Source: Escallonia rubra (taxonomy: Eukaryota > Streptophyta > Magnoliopsida > Escalloniales > Escalloniaceae). From it: a stretch of 64,000 nt of DNA. The first letter of the stretch is position 1. Each line of letters begins with the position of its first letter. This document shows positions 1 through 10,276 of the stretch, piece by piece. Location: the NCBI GenBank assembly GCA_033065855.1, contig JAVXUO010000371.1, positions 1 through 64,000 on the forward strand, written 5' to 3'. Both the position numbers and the translations under genes were made by a program. Under the pieces are notes generated by a model. That model was given only the letters and a program-made list of their open reading frames with translations. It made no database searches and was not told the origin of the DNA.

Positions 1-909
1 GCGAGCATATCTCTTCACATGGCTGGAATTACACGCGCAAGCTCTCTAATCCTACATGCATGTACAGCCGTACGTATGGGTGACGCGACTCCCTTTCCAC
101 TCTCGGTGCGGCGAGAATGTCTAGTTACCATTTTTGTGCTATCTTAGTGGACGATCATAGCATGACATCAACGGGTTGCGCGCCCGAAATTCAGGAAAGT
201 GTCAGTCAAGGAGTTTTGACCATGTGAGCACCTTTGCAAGAAGAACTGTAGAGTTATTAATTAGACGACGTATCAAATTTTACCTGATCAGAAAGGATGA
301 TCGGTTGGGAACCCAAGAAGAGGGATAACATGAAAGGAAGAGGCGCCAGATCCGCAGCAAAGATCAAATCGGAAAAGCTTGCTTCCTTCGGGAAACTCGT
401 GAACCCATATATATATATATATGTAGGTGCACAAGTCTGTTTGTATTATGCCTATAAGCTTAATAAACAAACCATTAACCAAACCGCTCGTTGACCCCAA
501 AATCACTGCTGGCCCGCGGTTCCGCATTTGAGATTCCCGTTTTCAGCCTTTAGGTGGACTATGGCAGTTCTGGAGGTCGGCGATCCTACGTGAACCTTAT
601 CTTAAATGGCCATTCTGGAGAATCACAGAGCCTATCTCATGGCTTCTTCCTCGTAAGTTCCAAAGAAACAAGGTGGAAGTGGGCCAAAAAGGCAAGCCAT
701 GACGTAAGTAATAATAATACTAACTTGTCCTCCTCTAACACGGAAAAAGTCAGAAACCGTGTTTCCACGCGTAATCAGCTCCTCTATATAAACGGGTTCC
801 TCTGAAGACTGAAGTCCTCAAGGCGGCAACTGCAATTCCTAACCAGAAAAGGATTAGTAAGCAGCGTGTTTATATATATCTGAACGACGATACGTACACA
901 GGAACGTAC
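1..909. other. Upstream region of the calmodulin-like gene
   Basis: I see no convincing gene here. Short open frames overlap each other and match no family I know. An (AT)n run lies near 407-422. The last 220 bases look like the promoter of the calmodulin-like gene, annotated separately. Confidence 0.6.
700..791 (+). promoter_or_regulatory. Promoter of the calmodulin-like gene: TGACG, CGCG and TATA motifs
   Basis: A TATATAA box at 785-791 lies about 120 bases before the ATG, which suggests a 5' UTR of roughly 90 bases. A TGACGTAA bZIP/TGA-type element is at 700-707. An ACGCGT CGCG-box core is at 767-772, a sequence class bound by CAMTA (calmodulin-binding) transcription factors. The motifs are seen directly. 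Their use is inference, and short motifs occur by chance. Confidence 0.45.
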
Positions 910-1362
910 ATGGTTATGATGGAGAAATATCAGCAATACGAGCGTGTGTTCAGGCACTTTGACGAGAATGGGGACGGCAAGATATCGCCACCGGAGCTAC
1001 AACGGTGTGTGGGGGCCATACCCGGCTTTGGAGCGGAGCGGCAGCTTTCTCTGGAGGAGGCGGAGGCCGCGGTGGTGCTGATGGACTCGGACGGAGATGG
1101 GCTGCTTTGCTTGGACGATTTTGTGAGGTTGGTGGACGGCGCTGGGGAGGAAGAGAAGGCTAAGGACTTGAAGGAGGCGTTCAAGCTGTACGCGGGGGAC
1201 GAGCGCGGCCATTGTATAACGGCCAAGAGCTTGAAGCAGATGCTCAGCAAGATTGGGGAGTCCAAGAGCACGGAGGACTGCAAGCGGATGATCTCGAGGT
1301 TTGATCTCAACGGCGATGGGGTGCTCCAGTTTGATGAGTTCATGGTTATGATGGCGCTGTGA
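910..1362 (+). CDS. Calmodulin-like EF-hand calcium-binding protein (CML31/CML38 type)
   Basis: A single-exon gene for a 150-aa EF-hand calcium sensor. EF-hand 1 has the loop DENGDGKISPPE at about residues 18-29. EF-hand 2 has DSDGDGLLCLDD at 59-70. EF-hand 4 has DLNGDGVLQFDE at 132-143. The third hand, around 95-106 (AGDERGHC), has lost the Asp/Glu spacing and probably does not bind calcium. There is no signal peptide, so it should be cytosolic or nuclear. Intronless CML genes with this N-terminus (MEKYQQYERVF) form the CML30/31/38-like group, often stress-induced. The first ATG is at 910 (MVMMEKY), but the ATG at 919 (MEKY) fits family N-termini better and may be the real start. The ligand that this sensor regulates cannot be read from the sequence. 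Confidence 0.93.
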   Translation: MVMMEKYQQYERVFRHFDENGDGKISPPELQRCVGAIPGFGAERQLSLEEAEAAVVLMDSDGDGLLCLDDFVRLVDGAGEEEKAKDLKEAFKLYAGDERGHCITAKSLKQMLSKIGESKSTEDCKRMISRFDLNGDGVLQFDEFMVMMAL

Positions 1363-2062
1363 ATTCTTTTTCCCCTTGGTTTTGTTCATTATTCATTCAT
1401 TGTTTGAATCTTTGCGACGGATTCCAAAAGTAGCTAGGGTTTCGATTAGTTGATTGGTATATACATCGGCCGACTTCGTTTCAGTGTAAATTCATCCATT
1501 GTCGATTTGTGTTTTATCCATTAACTCAGACTCAGTTGAGATCGATGCTTAATTCTTGCTGATAAGTAAGTAGTAGAAGGTTGATCATATTATGTTACAC
1601 CGTTGCTTGGGTTCGCAAAGTACTCTCTATTCAAGCAAACACAAACTCCGTTGTCCGGCAATGTGCCACCGGCCGGCGCCGGTCTGGTCTTTTTGGTATT
1701 CTGGTACCATCTTTTTGCTTTTCAATATAGAAAGACAACCTTTTTACCACTCCATCTGTCCACATAACTAGTTAGAGATACAAAAATTCAGGCCACAAGA
1801 AAGTTATATACAGTGATTTTCCTCTCAATGACCTTGGTAATTAAAGTAGTCCTTGGTTCATTAGTACTCACTGCTGATAAGACCCCTGTGTCAGCTTTTG
1901 GATTTTCCAACCATCAGCCGGAATACATTACCTATAAAAGTCTTGACACAAAAAATTTAGCAACAATTTTGTTGCAAAATAGCACTCGATCGAGGACATA
2001 GGATGTAGAACAAATTTCGGTTGCTCTCGGGATTGGAGGAAGATAGGTCGTAGGAATCTTTC

Positions 2063-2200
2063 TCGACAATTAATAATCGCTATATGTTTTTAGTGACTTT
2101 TCTGTTAACACCTTAAGTGACAATTCTTAATAATTGTTTTTAGACACACTAAATAAAAGTCACTGAAAACATAAAGTGATCATTAATTATCGCTATACGA
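2063..2200. repeat. MITE-like imperfect hairpin
   Basis: The left arm near 2064-2107 (…TATATGTTTTTAGTGACTTTT) is an imperfect reverse complement of the right arm near 2151-2196 (AAAAGTCACTGAAAACATAA…). The arms are about 40 bases long with a spacer of about 45 bases. Related AACGATAATT(A/C)TTAATAA segments occur at about 16612-16716, 31738-31815 and 33228-33305, suggesting a dispersed small non-autonomous element family. No clean target duplication was found. Confidence 0.45.
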
Positions 2201-3559
2201 AGGGTAAGAGGAAGATTCCTTCAATTCGAGTAGCGGCAAATTTTTTTCCTAAAAAGCATTCATCGACTGGTACACCGGAGAGGATCTTGGTCCAAGATCA
2301 TGCGGCATGAACATGGAGCAAGAAATAACTGATAAGGTGGACAAATTATTTTACATTCCAAACCTCATACGTTACGGGGAATAATTTTTTATACGTTTGG
2401 TATGTTATATATATGGTGAATTATTGCTTGTGATGTAGTTGAGAAAATATTTCTTCCTGAATTAAGGTGGTCAATGGACCACCTTGACAATGCTTTACAT
2501 AAGGCCTGGGATTGAAGTAGAATATAGTTAGAAAGCAGCCGGACCAGCAAAGTCAGTTGGTGTCATGCACATATATCAGTTATTTTCCCCAGCTTGAAGA
2601 AAAGGCTAACGCGGTCAACTACAGAAAAAAAGTACAGCGCGGTGTACTATTCTTGGGCAGTATTGGAGGGCGATTCTCTAGAAGCCTTGATTCCTGAGCT
2701 GTGACTAAATACTAAATGAAAGTGACTTAATACTAAATGAAAGAACCTTCCGGGTTACTGTTCCAAGTTTGACCCACCAGTACAGCGGGTGTACTATTCT
2801 TGGGCAGTATTAAACAGATAAAATTCTACGCTACCAAGTGGTAAACTGAATCGCAACGTGCCACGCCTCTGGCACAAAGTGTTGGAATCGACAACGCGCC
2901 TTCACTTGAAGCGGTCGGCCTAACTCCCTCTCCTTGCCCCTTGTTGGTAATTCTTCGCTCCTTAGGGTATTCCTTCTCCTTGCTCTTTGGCAGCCCCATC
3001 CTTCCTATCTTTGGGGACTCTTCTCCCCACACCCCTTAGGGTCTCCTTTGTCTCATCTTTTGGTTTCTCTTCTATTTGGGGACTCTTTGCTCACCCCTTA
3101 AGAACTCCATGTCCCGTGACCTCGGTTGTTCGAGCATCATATCTCCCAATCGCGCTCGAGCGCCATATCCGGACCCTCAGCATGACACTTGTTGTTGTGC
3201 CCGATTAAGGCGATGTCCAACTGCGCTCAAGAGCTATCTCTGCATCACGCGTCCCCAGCAGGACTCCAGTCGTTGCGATCTCGACCACTCCTGAGTACCA
3301 ACTCCGCGTCATTTGCCCTCTGACTAGACACCCGACCGCGCGCGAGCACTACTTTCTTATATACGTGCCCCCGACACTTCTTCCCTCGATCGTGCCCATG
3401 TGTCTGTCATTTTGTCATGTGCCCCATACAACACTTAGTGACTGCACCTCGCATCGTTTCTATTGATCGTGCCCCCGACGCTAAACACATTATGTCGTGC
3501 ATATGCGCCGTGCCACTTACTAGCGCTCTGTCACAGTGCCATGCATCCAACATTGGGTC

Positions 3560-4300
3560 CATTCCTTCACATGCTTTGACCACTTCTCCGAAGTATACAT
3601 CATCCCTCGGGATAGGTGATTCCTCTGGCACATTACCTCATGAAGCTCTGAATACTTCGGCATGAGGATTCACATCCCTCTTGCTTGCCTTGGGGCACTT
3701 GCTGTAACAATGTAGCCCCTTGTTACACCCGATTCTATAGCTTTGGCAGCGCCAGGTAGGCAACTCCTCGAGGACATTATCTCGGCCTATCGGGTAAGCG
3801 ATTCCTCTAGGGCACTATCTTGGTACGCTCTGAGTGCTTCGGTATAAGAACTCAACGGGGGATTGGTGACTCCTTCGGGAAACTATCTTATCCATAGAGC
3901 TCCAAGTGCTCTCATATAAGGCCTCCCCCCGGCTAGGTTGACGATACTCTGGGACACTACCTTGGCTTGTCAAGTAAGTGACTCTTCCAGGTCACTACAT
4001 TGGGTGCGCTCTAAGTGCTCCAACACAAAGACTCATAACGGGAATATGAGACTCCTCTAGGACACTATCTCCATCAAAGAGCTCTGACTGCTCCGGCATG
4101 AGGACTCTCCTCTCGCCACGGTGACTATTCTCGGACACTACCTTGGCTCGTCAAGTAGCTGACACGTCCAGGGACACTACCTTTGGCACGCTCTGAGTGC
4201 TCTACCACGAGGGCTCAACCCAGGGATATGCAAATCCTTTTAGACATTATCTCCGCCAAGGTTTCTACGTGACAAGTATACGTGCTCCAACACTGAGGGC
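3560..4300. repeat. Degenerate tandem repeats, probably from an LTR retrotransposon
   Basis: Phrases such as GACACTACCTTGGCTCGTCAAG, GCTCTGAGTGCTC and CATGAGGACTC recur with changes every 60-150 bases, alternating in order. This looks like a decayed internal tandem array of the sort found in untranslated regions of plant Gypsy-type retroelements. I find no gag, protease or polymerase reading frame and no paired LTRs, so the retroelement origin is inference. Confidence 0.45.
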
Positions 4301-5920
4301 TCTTCGTCGGCCCCCTTATGGACCATGGCCCCGTCTAGTCCACCTGGTAGTTGGACGTCGGGCCTTCCCAGTGCTGTTAAGTTCTCAGTGTCTCTCGATG
4401 GCTTTGTAAAACTCGGCAAGGGCTTTGGACTGATGGCAAGATCAAGGGATTTTCTGGCCACACTAGCACTGTATGAGCCAGTCTTGTCAGACAGACCAAA
4501 CAAATGTTGTGAGGGGCAAGACGACTAATGCGTTTGGACATCTGTAATGATGGAATTCAGTCACTGTAATGCAAAAGTCATAGATAATAATTGCTACCGT
4601 ATGTAAGATATCTTCAGATCCCGACATCTGGTGAAGGAGAGGACAGTTCAGAATAAGTGCCACGGTGAAATTAGGCTTGCATAATCTAAGGCACCGTAGG
4701 TTTTTCGTTCTTGGGATGTGTTTATGCTCAAGAGTGCGTATCGAAAAACCTTCCTTTCAAAGTGTGCAGATTAGCATATGGTATTCCTTCAAATAAAGGT
4801 TAAACTCGTATGAATATTCATAATCCATCATAAACATGCTTTTGGCCAAAACTTTGTATGCATAGTTATGTTGATTTAGGTTGCGAAGTTGTTCTACTCG
4901 CTTTAAAGAAAAACTATCCTAAATAAAGGATGGAGAAAGTAAATAGGTCTACTTAAGTAATTTCGACAAGTACATTATCCGGTGCAAACAGTTTCCTGTT
5001 GAAAAATAAATTAATTTATATTATGCTATTGGAGTAGTACATTAGTGGCTTGCGTTAGTGAACTAAATAAATTTGAGTTAGTGGTGTCTAAGTTACAAGT
5101 ACAGGTCATGTGTTCTTGGTGCAAGTACATGGCTAAAATATTATTGAAGTAGTGCCTAAGTGATAGCTTAATTGCATGTCTAAGAGTTACTTAAAAATAT
5201 TATAAAAAGCTATGTATGTCTAGTCACTTTTGATTGTTAAAAAAAGTAACGCAAGTGTAAGAAGTAGGAGATAAAATTTTAGTTTAACTGTGTATTCTCT
5301 TCAAAATCTCTTTATGCCTTCTTCATATTTATAAGTATGAGTTTGAGTGACCATTTGTCTTCAACAGCAGAGGAAGAAGAAATACATTGCATCGGAAGGC
5401 AGGAGGGGGGTGTTAGAGATTGAAAAAATAATGTCCATTAAGATTGGCTATTTTATCAAAAGAGGCAGCTCAATTTCCTTTTCTGGTTGCATGCTTTGGC
5501 TAACTTTGATTTGCCCAGATTGGAGGTTACAAGGGCGAGCGAATCGAAGTAAGGAAGCGATCAAACGGTATTAGCAGCTATCGAGAGAGGAATGCAGTGC
5601 CTTTCCGAGCAGTCAAATCTAGTCAGGCACAGTCCCCCAAGGCAAGAACTCAGTCCCTGGGTTAAGCAAGCCCCATGTGAATTGGTCTAAACTGATCAAG
5701 TTAGGAAAGAGAATGTCTTTGGATCCCATTATACTTTTTCTTGTTGATGCTGTAGGTACATGACAAGAGATTTAGCCCTGAGACTTTATTTTTGGAAAAG
5801 AGGCACATTAATACAAGCTACAAGTCTGCTATTTTATTCAAGAGATTTCTTAACTACATCTATACAGGATTCCTCTACTCATACTATAACTGAAAATCGC
5901 TGCCATGTCCGGAATAATCC

Positions 5921-7969
5921 TCACGTATGGTTTGCAGCAGCGTTGACAAGAGGCTTGCAAGAGCTTTCGCAGACTGTGAACTGCTCTCCTTCCGGTAACT
6001 CTTCCACCAACCTGGCTAACTTCTCGACGATTTCCCCAGCATTGGGTCTTAAAGATGGGTCGTCCTCTACGCAAGCCCTTGCAAGATTGGCCACCGTAAC
6101 AGCTGCATCGAATGAATAATTGTCGCCTAATGCGTTGTCCATCCATTCCCTCAGCTCCTCCGCGTTCTCTGACTGTAATATCGACTTGATTTTTTCAGTC
6201 AGCAAAACGTTCTTATCGCCTTTCTGGTTCGACCGGCTTATGGGCGGTTGGCCGGATAAAACCTCAAGCAAAACCACCCCAAAGGAGAATATGTCGATTG
6301 TGGGAGCAATCGTACCCTGGTGAACGTACTCAGGTGCCAAGTACCATATACTCCAAGAAGCAGGATGACTTGAAGAAGCTTGCTTCCCATGCTCTTCACC
6401 ATCATCGCCTTCCCCGCATCTTGCCATGCCAAAATTCCCAACCTTCGCGTTGAACTCTTCGTCCAGGAAGATGTTTCGACTCTTTATGTTTCTGTGAACG
6501 TAGCTAGGAATCATAATATGGTGCATGTATTGTAAAGCAGTGGCGACATCTAAACAAATCCTTAGCCTTTGGTTCCATGTCAAGAAACAATAGCAGGAGG
6601 CTATGAACTGGCTCTTCATTGCCAACCCACCATGAAGCCAGTCCTTTAATGACCCGTTTCTCGCGTACTCAAACACCAAAAACGAATCAGGACCTTGATC
6701 AGTCACCCCTGTACCTAAAAGCCTAATTATGTTAGGGTGATGGTGAACTGCGTCATGAAAAAGGCTAAAATCGATTTTGGAGAGAGTTTCCTTTTTTGTG
6801 AACTTTATCGCCAAGTTCTTTCCGTTGAGGCGACCGTGAAACACGGAATCCTCGATGAGGTTGTTTGAATTGAAATCTTCAGTTGCCTTCTTCAACTCCT
6901 CGAGGGTGATCGCCTCCACCACCATCTTATGCGGTGTGGTCTCGATGATCTGAGCATCAAAAGGATCTTGGGATCCCTCGAAGGAAACTTTCTTCTCGCT
7001 CGCGGTCCTCACACTTAAACTAAGCTGTTGCAGCTCGACGTCCTTCGTCTTGCACAAATCCCGCTTCTTCCTCTTCCAGTGGATAACCAAGAAGGTTACC
7101 ACAATAGCGATGCTCGCCCCAAATGCAATCGCACTGATTGCAATGTAAATTACAATCTGCCTCATTTTCGACTTCTTCTTTGGCGGTTTAATGATAACTG
7201 GGATGCTATTTGATGAATATCCCAACTTGGGCTCACGTGGTTTCGCAAGTTTAGGCTTGCCCTTGAGCGGAATCAGAATAGTTGATAAGGGTGCCAGACT
7301 TTCTGGCCTAAAACTTGCTCCTGATCTGTTTCTATTCACAGATATAATAGTTTCAGGAGTAGAATAGAAATTTTTAGCCAAGTTAGAAACTGTATCACCT
7401 TCCCTTACAGGATAAGAAAGCAGAATCCTTGTTCCTTGTCTGAGTTCAGATGAAGATGGACAGGAACATCTCAATGGGATCAGTAACTGCACTTTATCCC
7501 CTAGGGTACCCCATGGAGAGACACTTGGATTCCTCTCTACTATGGCTTTGCAAGTTGTTAAGCCCTCCAACGACTGAGATATACCATAAAAGCTATCGCC
7601 TTTCACGGTAGTTTTTGTCAAGTCAGCACCAGAAATGCCAGCTTTACATTTACAATCAATTGGGATCAACAGGGGTTGGTCTTTTGGGAGGAACTCTGTG
7701 TCAGGACAGAATCCATTTGCTTCGGCAAGCAGAAAGCGGTTGATCCCCAAGGAAGAGCTCAGGTTGAAAAGAGATGAAAAGTACGAATTAGCGCGGAGCA
7801 TGGCAAACGTACTGCATTGATCCACAGTTCTCCTTTCATCGCAGCGGTAAACAGAGGCATCCGAGGAGGCGGCATCGCAGCTCAGCAAGCTCTGTCCAAG
7901 TGCAGGGGCAGCAACCCACATGCAGAAAATTATCTCTACCAAAGCTTTCACCTGGAGCTTACTGACCAT
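5921..7969 (-). CDS. LysM receptor-like pseudokinase, LYK4/LYK5 type
   Basis: An intronless 682-aa plasma-membrane receptor of the chitin-perception family. In order it has a signal peptide (about 1-25), an extracellular region with LysM modules and two CxC pairs (CKC at 106-108, CSC at 168-170), a juxtamembrane linker, one membrane span (about 271-297) and a kinase-like domain (about 355-660). LYK4/LYK5 proteins bind chitin oligomers and signal with the active kinase CERK1. The kinase fold here is catalytically broken. The ATP lysine is kept (K389 in LAIKF), but the glycine loop is absent, the catalytic loop reads HRN (492-494) instead of HRD, and DFG is NFG (512-514). This matches the known pseudokinase status of LYK4/LYK5. 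Assignment to LYK4 or LYK5 is not certain. Confidence 0.92.
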   Translation of the reverse strand: MVSKLQVKALVEIIFCMWVAAPALGQSLLSCDAASSDASVYRCDERRTVDQCSTFAMLRANSYFSSLFNLSSSLGINRFLLAEANGFCPDTEFLPKDQPLLIPIDCKCKAGISGADLTKTTVKGDSFYGISQSLEGLTTCKAIVERNPSVSPWGTLGDKVQLLIPLRCSCPSSSELRQGTRILLSYPVREGDTVSNLAKNFYSTPETIISVNRNRSGASFRPESLAPLSTILIPLKGKPKLAKPREPKLGYSSNSIPVIIKPPKKKSKMRQIVIYIAISAIAFGASIAIVVTFLVIHWKRKKRDLCKTKDVELQQLSLSVRTASEKKVSFEGSQDPFDAQIIETTPHKMVVEAITLEELKKATEDFNSNNLIEDSVFHGRLNGKNLAIKFTKKETLSKIDFSLFHDAVHHHPNIIRLLGTGVTDQGPDSFLVFEYARNGSLKDWLHGGLAMKSQFIASCYCFLTWNQRLRICLDVATALQYMHHIMIPSYVHRNIKSRNIFLDEEFNAKVGNFGMARCGEGDDGEEHGKQASSSHPASWSIWYLAPEYVHQGTIAPTIDIFSFGVVLLEVLSGQPPISRSNQKGDKNVLLTEKIKSILQSENAEELREWMDNALGDNYSFDAAVTVANLARACVEDDPSLRPNAGEIVEKLARLVEELPEGEQFTVCESSCKPLVNAAANHT

Positions 7970-10276
7970 ATTTGGTTGCTATATACGTGCAGGACCACTC
8001 ACTCCCACATGGGCAGGCTCCAGTAAAACAGAAGAGCCTTGCTTTCTTCACTAAAAGAAGGTGAAATGTCTTTGGATCTATACAAATTGAGACTAACAAG
8101 TCAGGGACAATGTTCTTGGGTGACTACACTTGTTTGGGCTATCTGACTGAGTGGAGCATTTCTATCCCCAAGTTTGAACTGCCAAGTGATGACATACATG
8201 CATAAAAATACAGCCTCTAATGTTAAATAATCCAGAATACTCTTTTTGTTGACTAAGCTGCTTTCTATACAAATTTGTCACTGGTTAAAGTTGAAAAACA
8301 CATACTACTTCAGACGAAAATTCTTCGAACCAACAGCGTGCATGAGGATGTTTTGTCCTGGCTAGGGCAACACAGATAGAAGTGATTTAGATTTTGGAAG
8401 ACAAGGGGGAACAGAAAAGAAAGGTCATTCGTGTCCATATGCATTGACAAGGCCAGCCAAGGCATCAAATTAAAGGAAGCTATGTGCCTATATGGATTCA
8501 TTGAGTCAAATTATCAATGAATACTTTAGGTTGACAAGCATCATACATACTTAGATACATCCCTTTATCCTCATTTAGTAGAGTCATCCCTCACTTAAGA
8601 ATAAGAAATGAAAGGTCAGGAGAGGCTTGAAGGTTATCTTAAACTCTGATAAGTAGCGATTCTCTTTGCCACCCTTGATTACAAGAAGACTATATTGATA
8701 CATCCTAGGAGACTTTTTATGCTAGCAAAGGACCCAACTCCCACAGTGTACCAATGGACAAATATCCGACAGTGGAGGGTGTGAATGTGCACGTGACAGC
8801 ACGTGCTTACCACTGATACACTTTATATAAGCAAATAAATATTATTGATAAGCAAAAAGAGAGACTAAAAAAAGACAGTTCAGGCACACTGAACAAAGCC
8901 ATTCAAAGAATGAAAGTTTTCTTTTGTCGAGGATCCATTAGTGTCCTGCATGTGTCTCTCATCATATATATATATTTCGGGTCGGCTCATGGAAAATAGT
9001 TTCAGTGCCATCTCTATACTTGCATCATTGACGTTTAGAATAAGGCAAATGCGTCAAGTAAATGTAACAAAAGCAAGAATATGCCGGCAAGCTACGCTAC
9101 ATATGTGAAACAGGCTTGCGTCTCCACATTTTTTGTGCTTCATCAACGTCGGGGATTGAAGTTTGACCTAGAATATGCGTTACTGATTACGCATCCATCC
9201 AAAGAACAAGATGTCTCTGTTAATCTAAAACTTAAAACCCATGTCTGTACTGCAGATGATTTCGGACGGTGAACTGCCTTGTCTTGAAACTGTCAAGCAA
9301 CATTGGCCACTAACGGGATGTAAAACTGTTAAACGACAAGCCAGAATGATTCCAACTATGAATAACTTGCCCATTAATCTGCCCAGATGCCAAGTGACTG
9401 ACTTATGCTCGGGATCGATTGCTAAAACCAAGCTAATCAGATCAATTTGCAACTTGTAGTCGCTTGGGACAGTCAAGTCCAACTTATCGAGGTACCACTT
9501 GATAATTTGTCCATACGTCTCCAAGTTTCCGTCAAATGTCAGGGTCAGTAAGACGGAATTTTAAGAGTGGAACTACCTGTTGAACATAATCGTGAATGAC
9601 CTCAATCCAGATTATATTATTATTATTATTAGTATATTGTTATATTACTATTATATTATTATATACATTAAAGCCGAGTAGAGTTCTTTTCTTTTGCCCT
9701 CACTCCAATAGTCCAATGTGCAGATAGCTAAGGGCCTCAACTGAGCTGCATCTTCCAACTTGAAAATTTTGTCCAGAATTAAATAATGCGGTTACTACAC
9801 TAGATGAACTAGCTTTTGCTTTTTCTTTCCCTTTTGTTTGAACAGGCAATCTGTCGGCTGGTCCAGTTCTTCTTGCAGCGAAGAATTGCTCTGGATGATA
9901 TGATACTGAAACACCATGAGGACCAACTCATTCCGAATCCTCGAAGCTGAGAGCTACAGGTCACTGAGCACAATCCTGAAAATCTAGTGTTCAAACTGCC
10001 AACTTTTGAGCCTTACTCCACATACTTAGCAGTTAATTTAAAACAAACTTTTATATGAATCCAGTCCTCCCTTATTATCACACAAAAAATAAGCCTCTAT
10101 TATGCAAATTAAACCAGATGAAAGGATAACAAAGATCCAGATGCAAAAGCAAAACAAATCGTGTTATTATATTCGTCTTTGAAATATTAATTGTGCATTA
10201 GTGTACACAATAAGTTTATACATGACAGTTGAAAAATGTCGCAAGTTGCTTGCCTGTATCGGTATCAACTAATTTT
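7970..10276. other. Intergenic region between the LYK and RPE genes
   Basis: No supported gene. It includes the upstream region of the LYK gene, an (AT)n tract near 8966-8977 and an (ATT)n-like tract at about 9611-9662. The 3' flank of the epimerase gene lies at the far end. Confidence 0.6.

Larger units (their letters stand above)
1363..5920. other. Intergenic region with repeat remnants, no recognised gene
   Basis: 4.6 kb without a supported gene. It contains a MITE-like hairpin (2063-2200) and a GC-richer block (about 2830-4500) with degenerate tandem repeats, both listed separately. The rest is AT-rich and unremarkable. Short open frames at 2826-3665 and 4197-4528 fall inside the repeat block and look accidental. 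Confidence 0.6.

Noticed and set aside
4197-4528. Overlapping frames at 4197-4528 as a small gene
   Set aside because: They fall within and just after the degenerate tandem repeat block and show no conserved motif on either strand.
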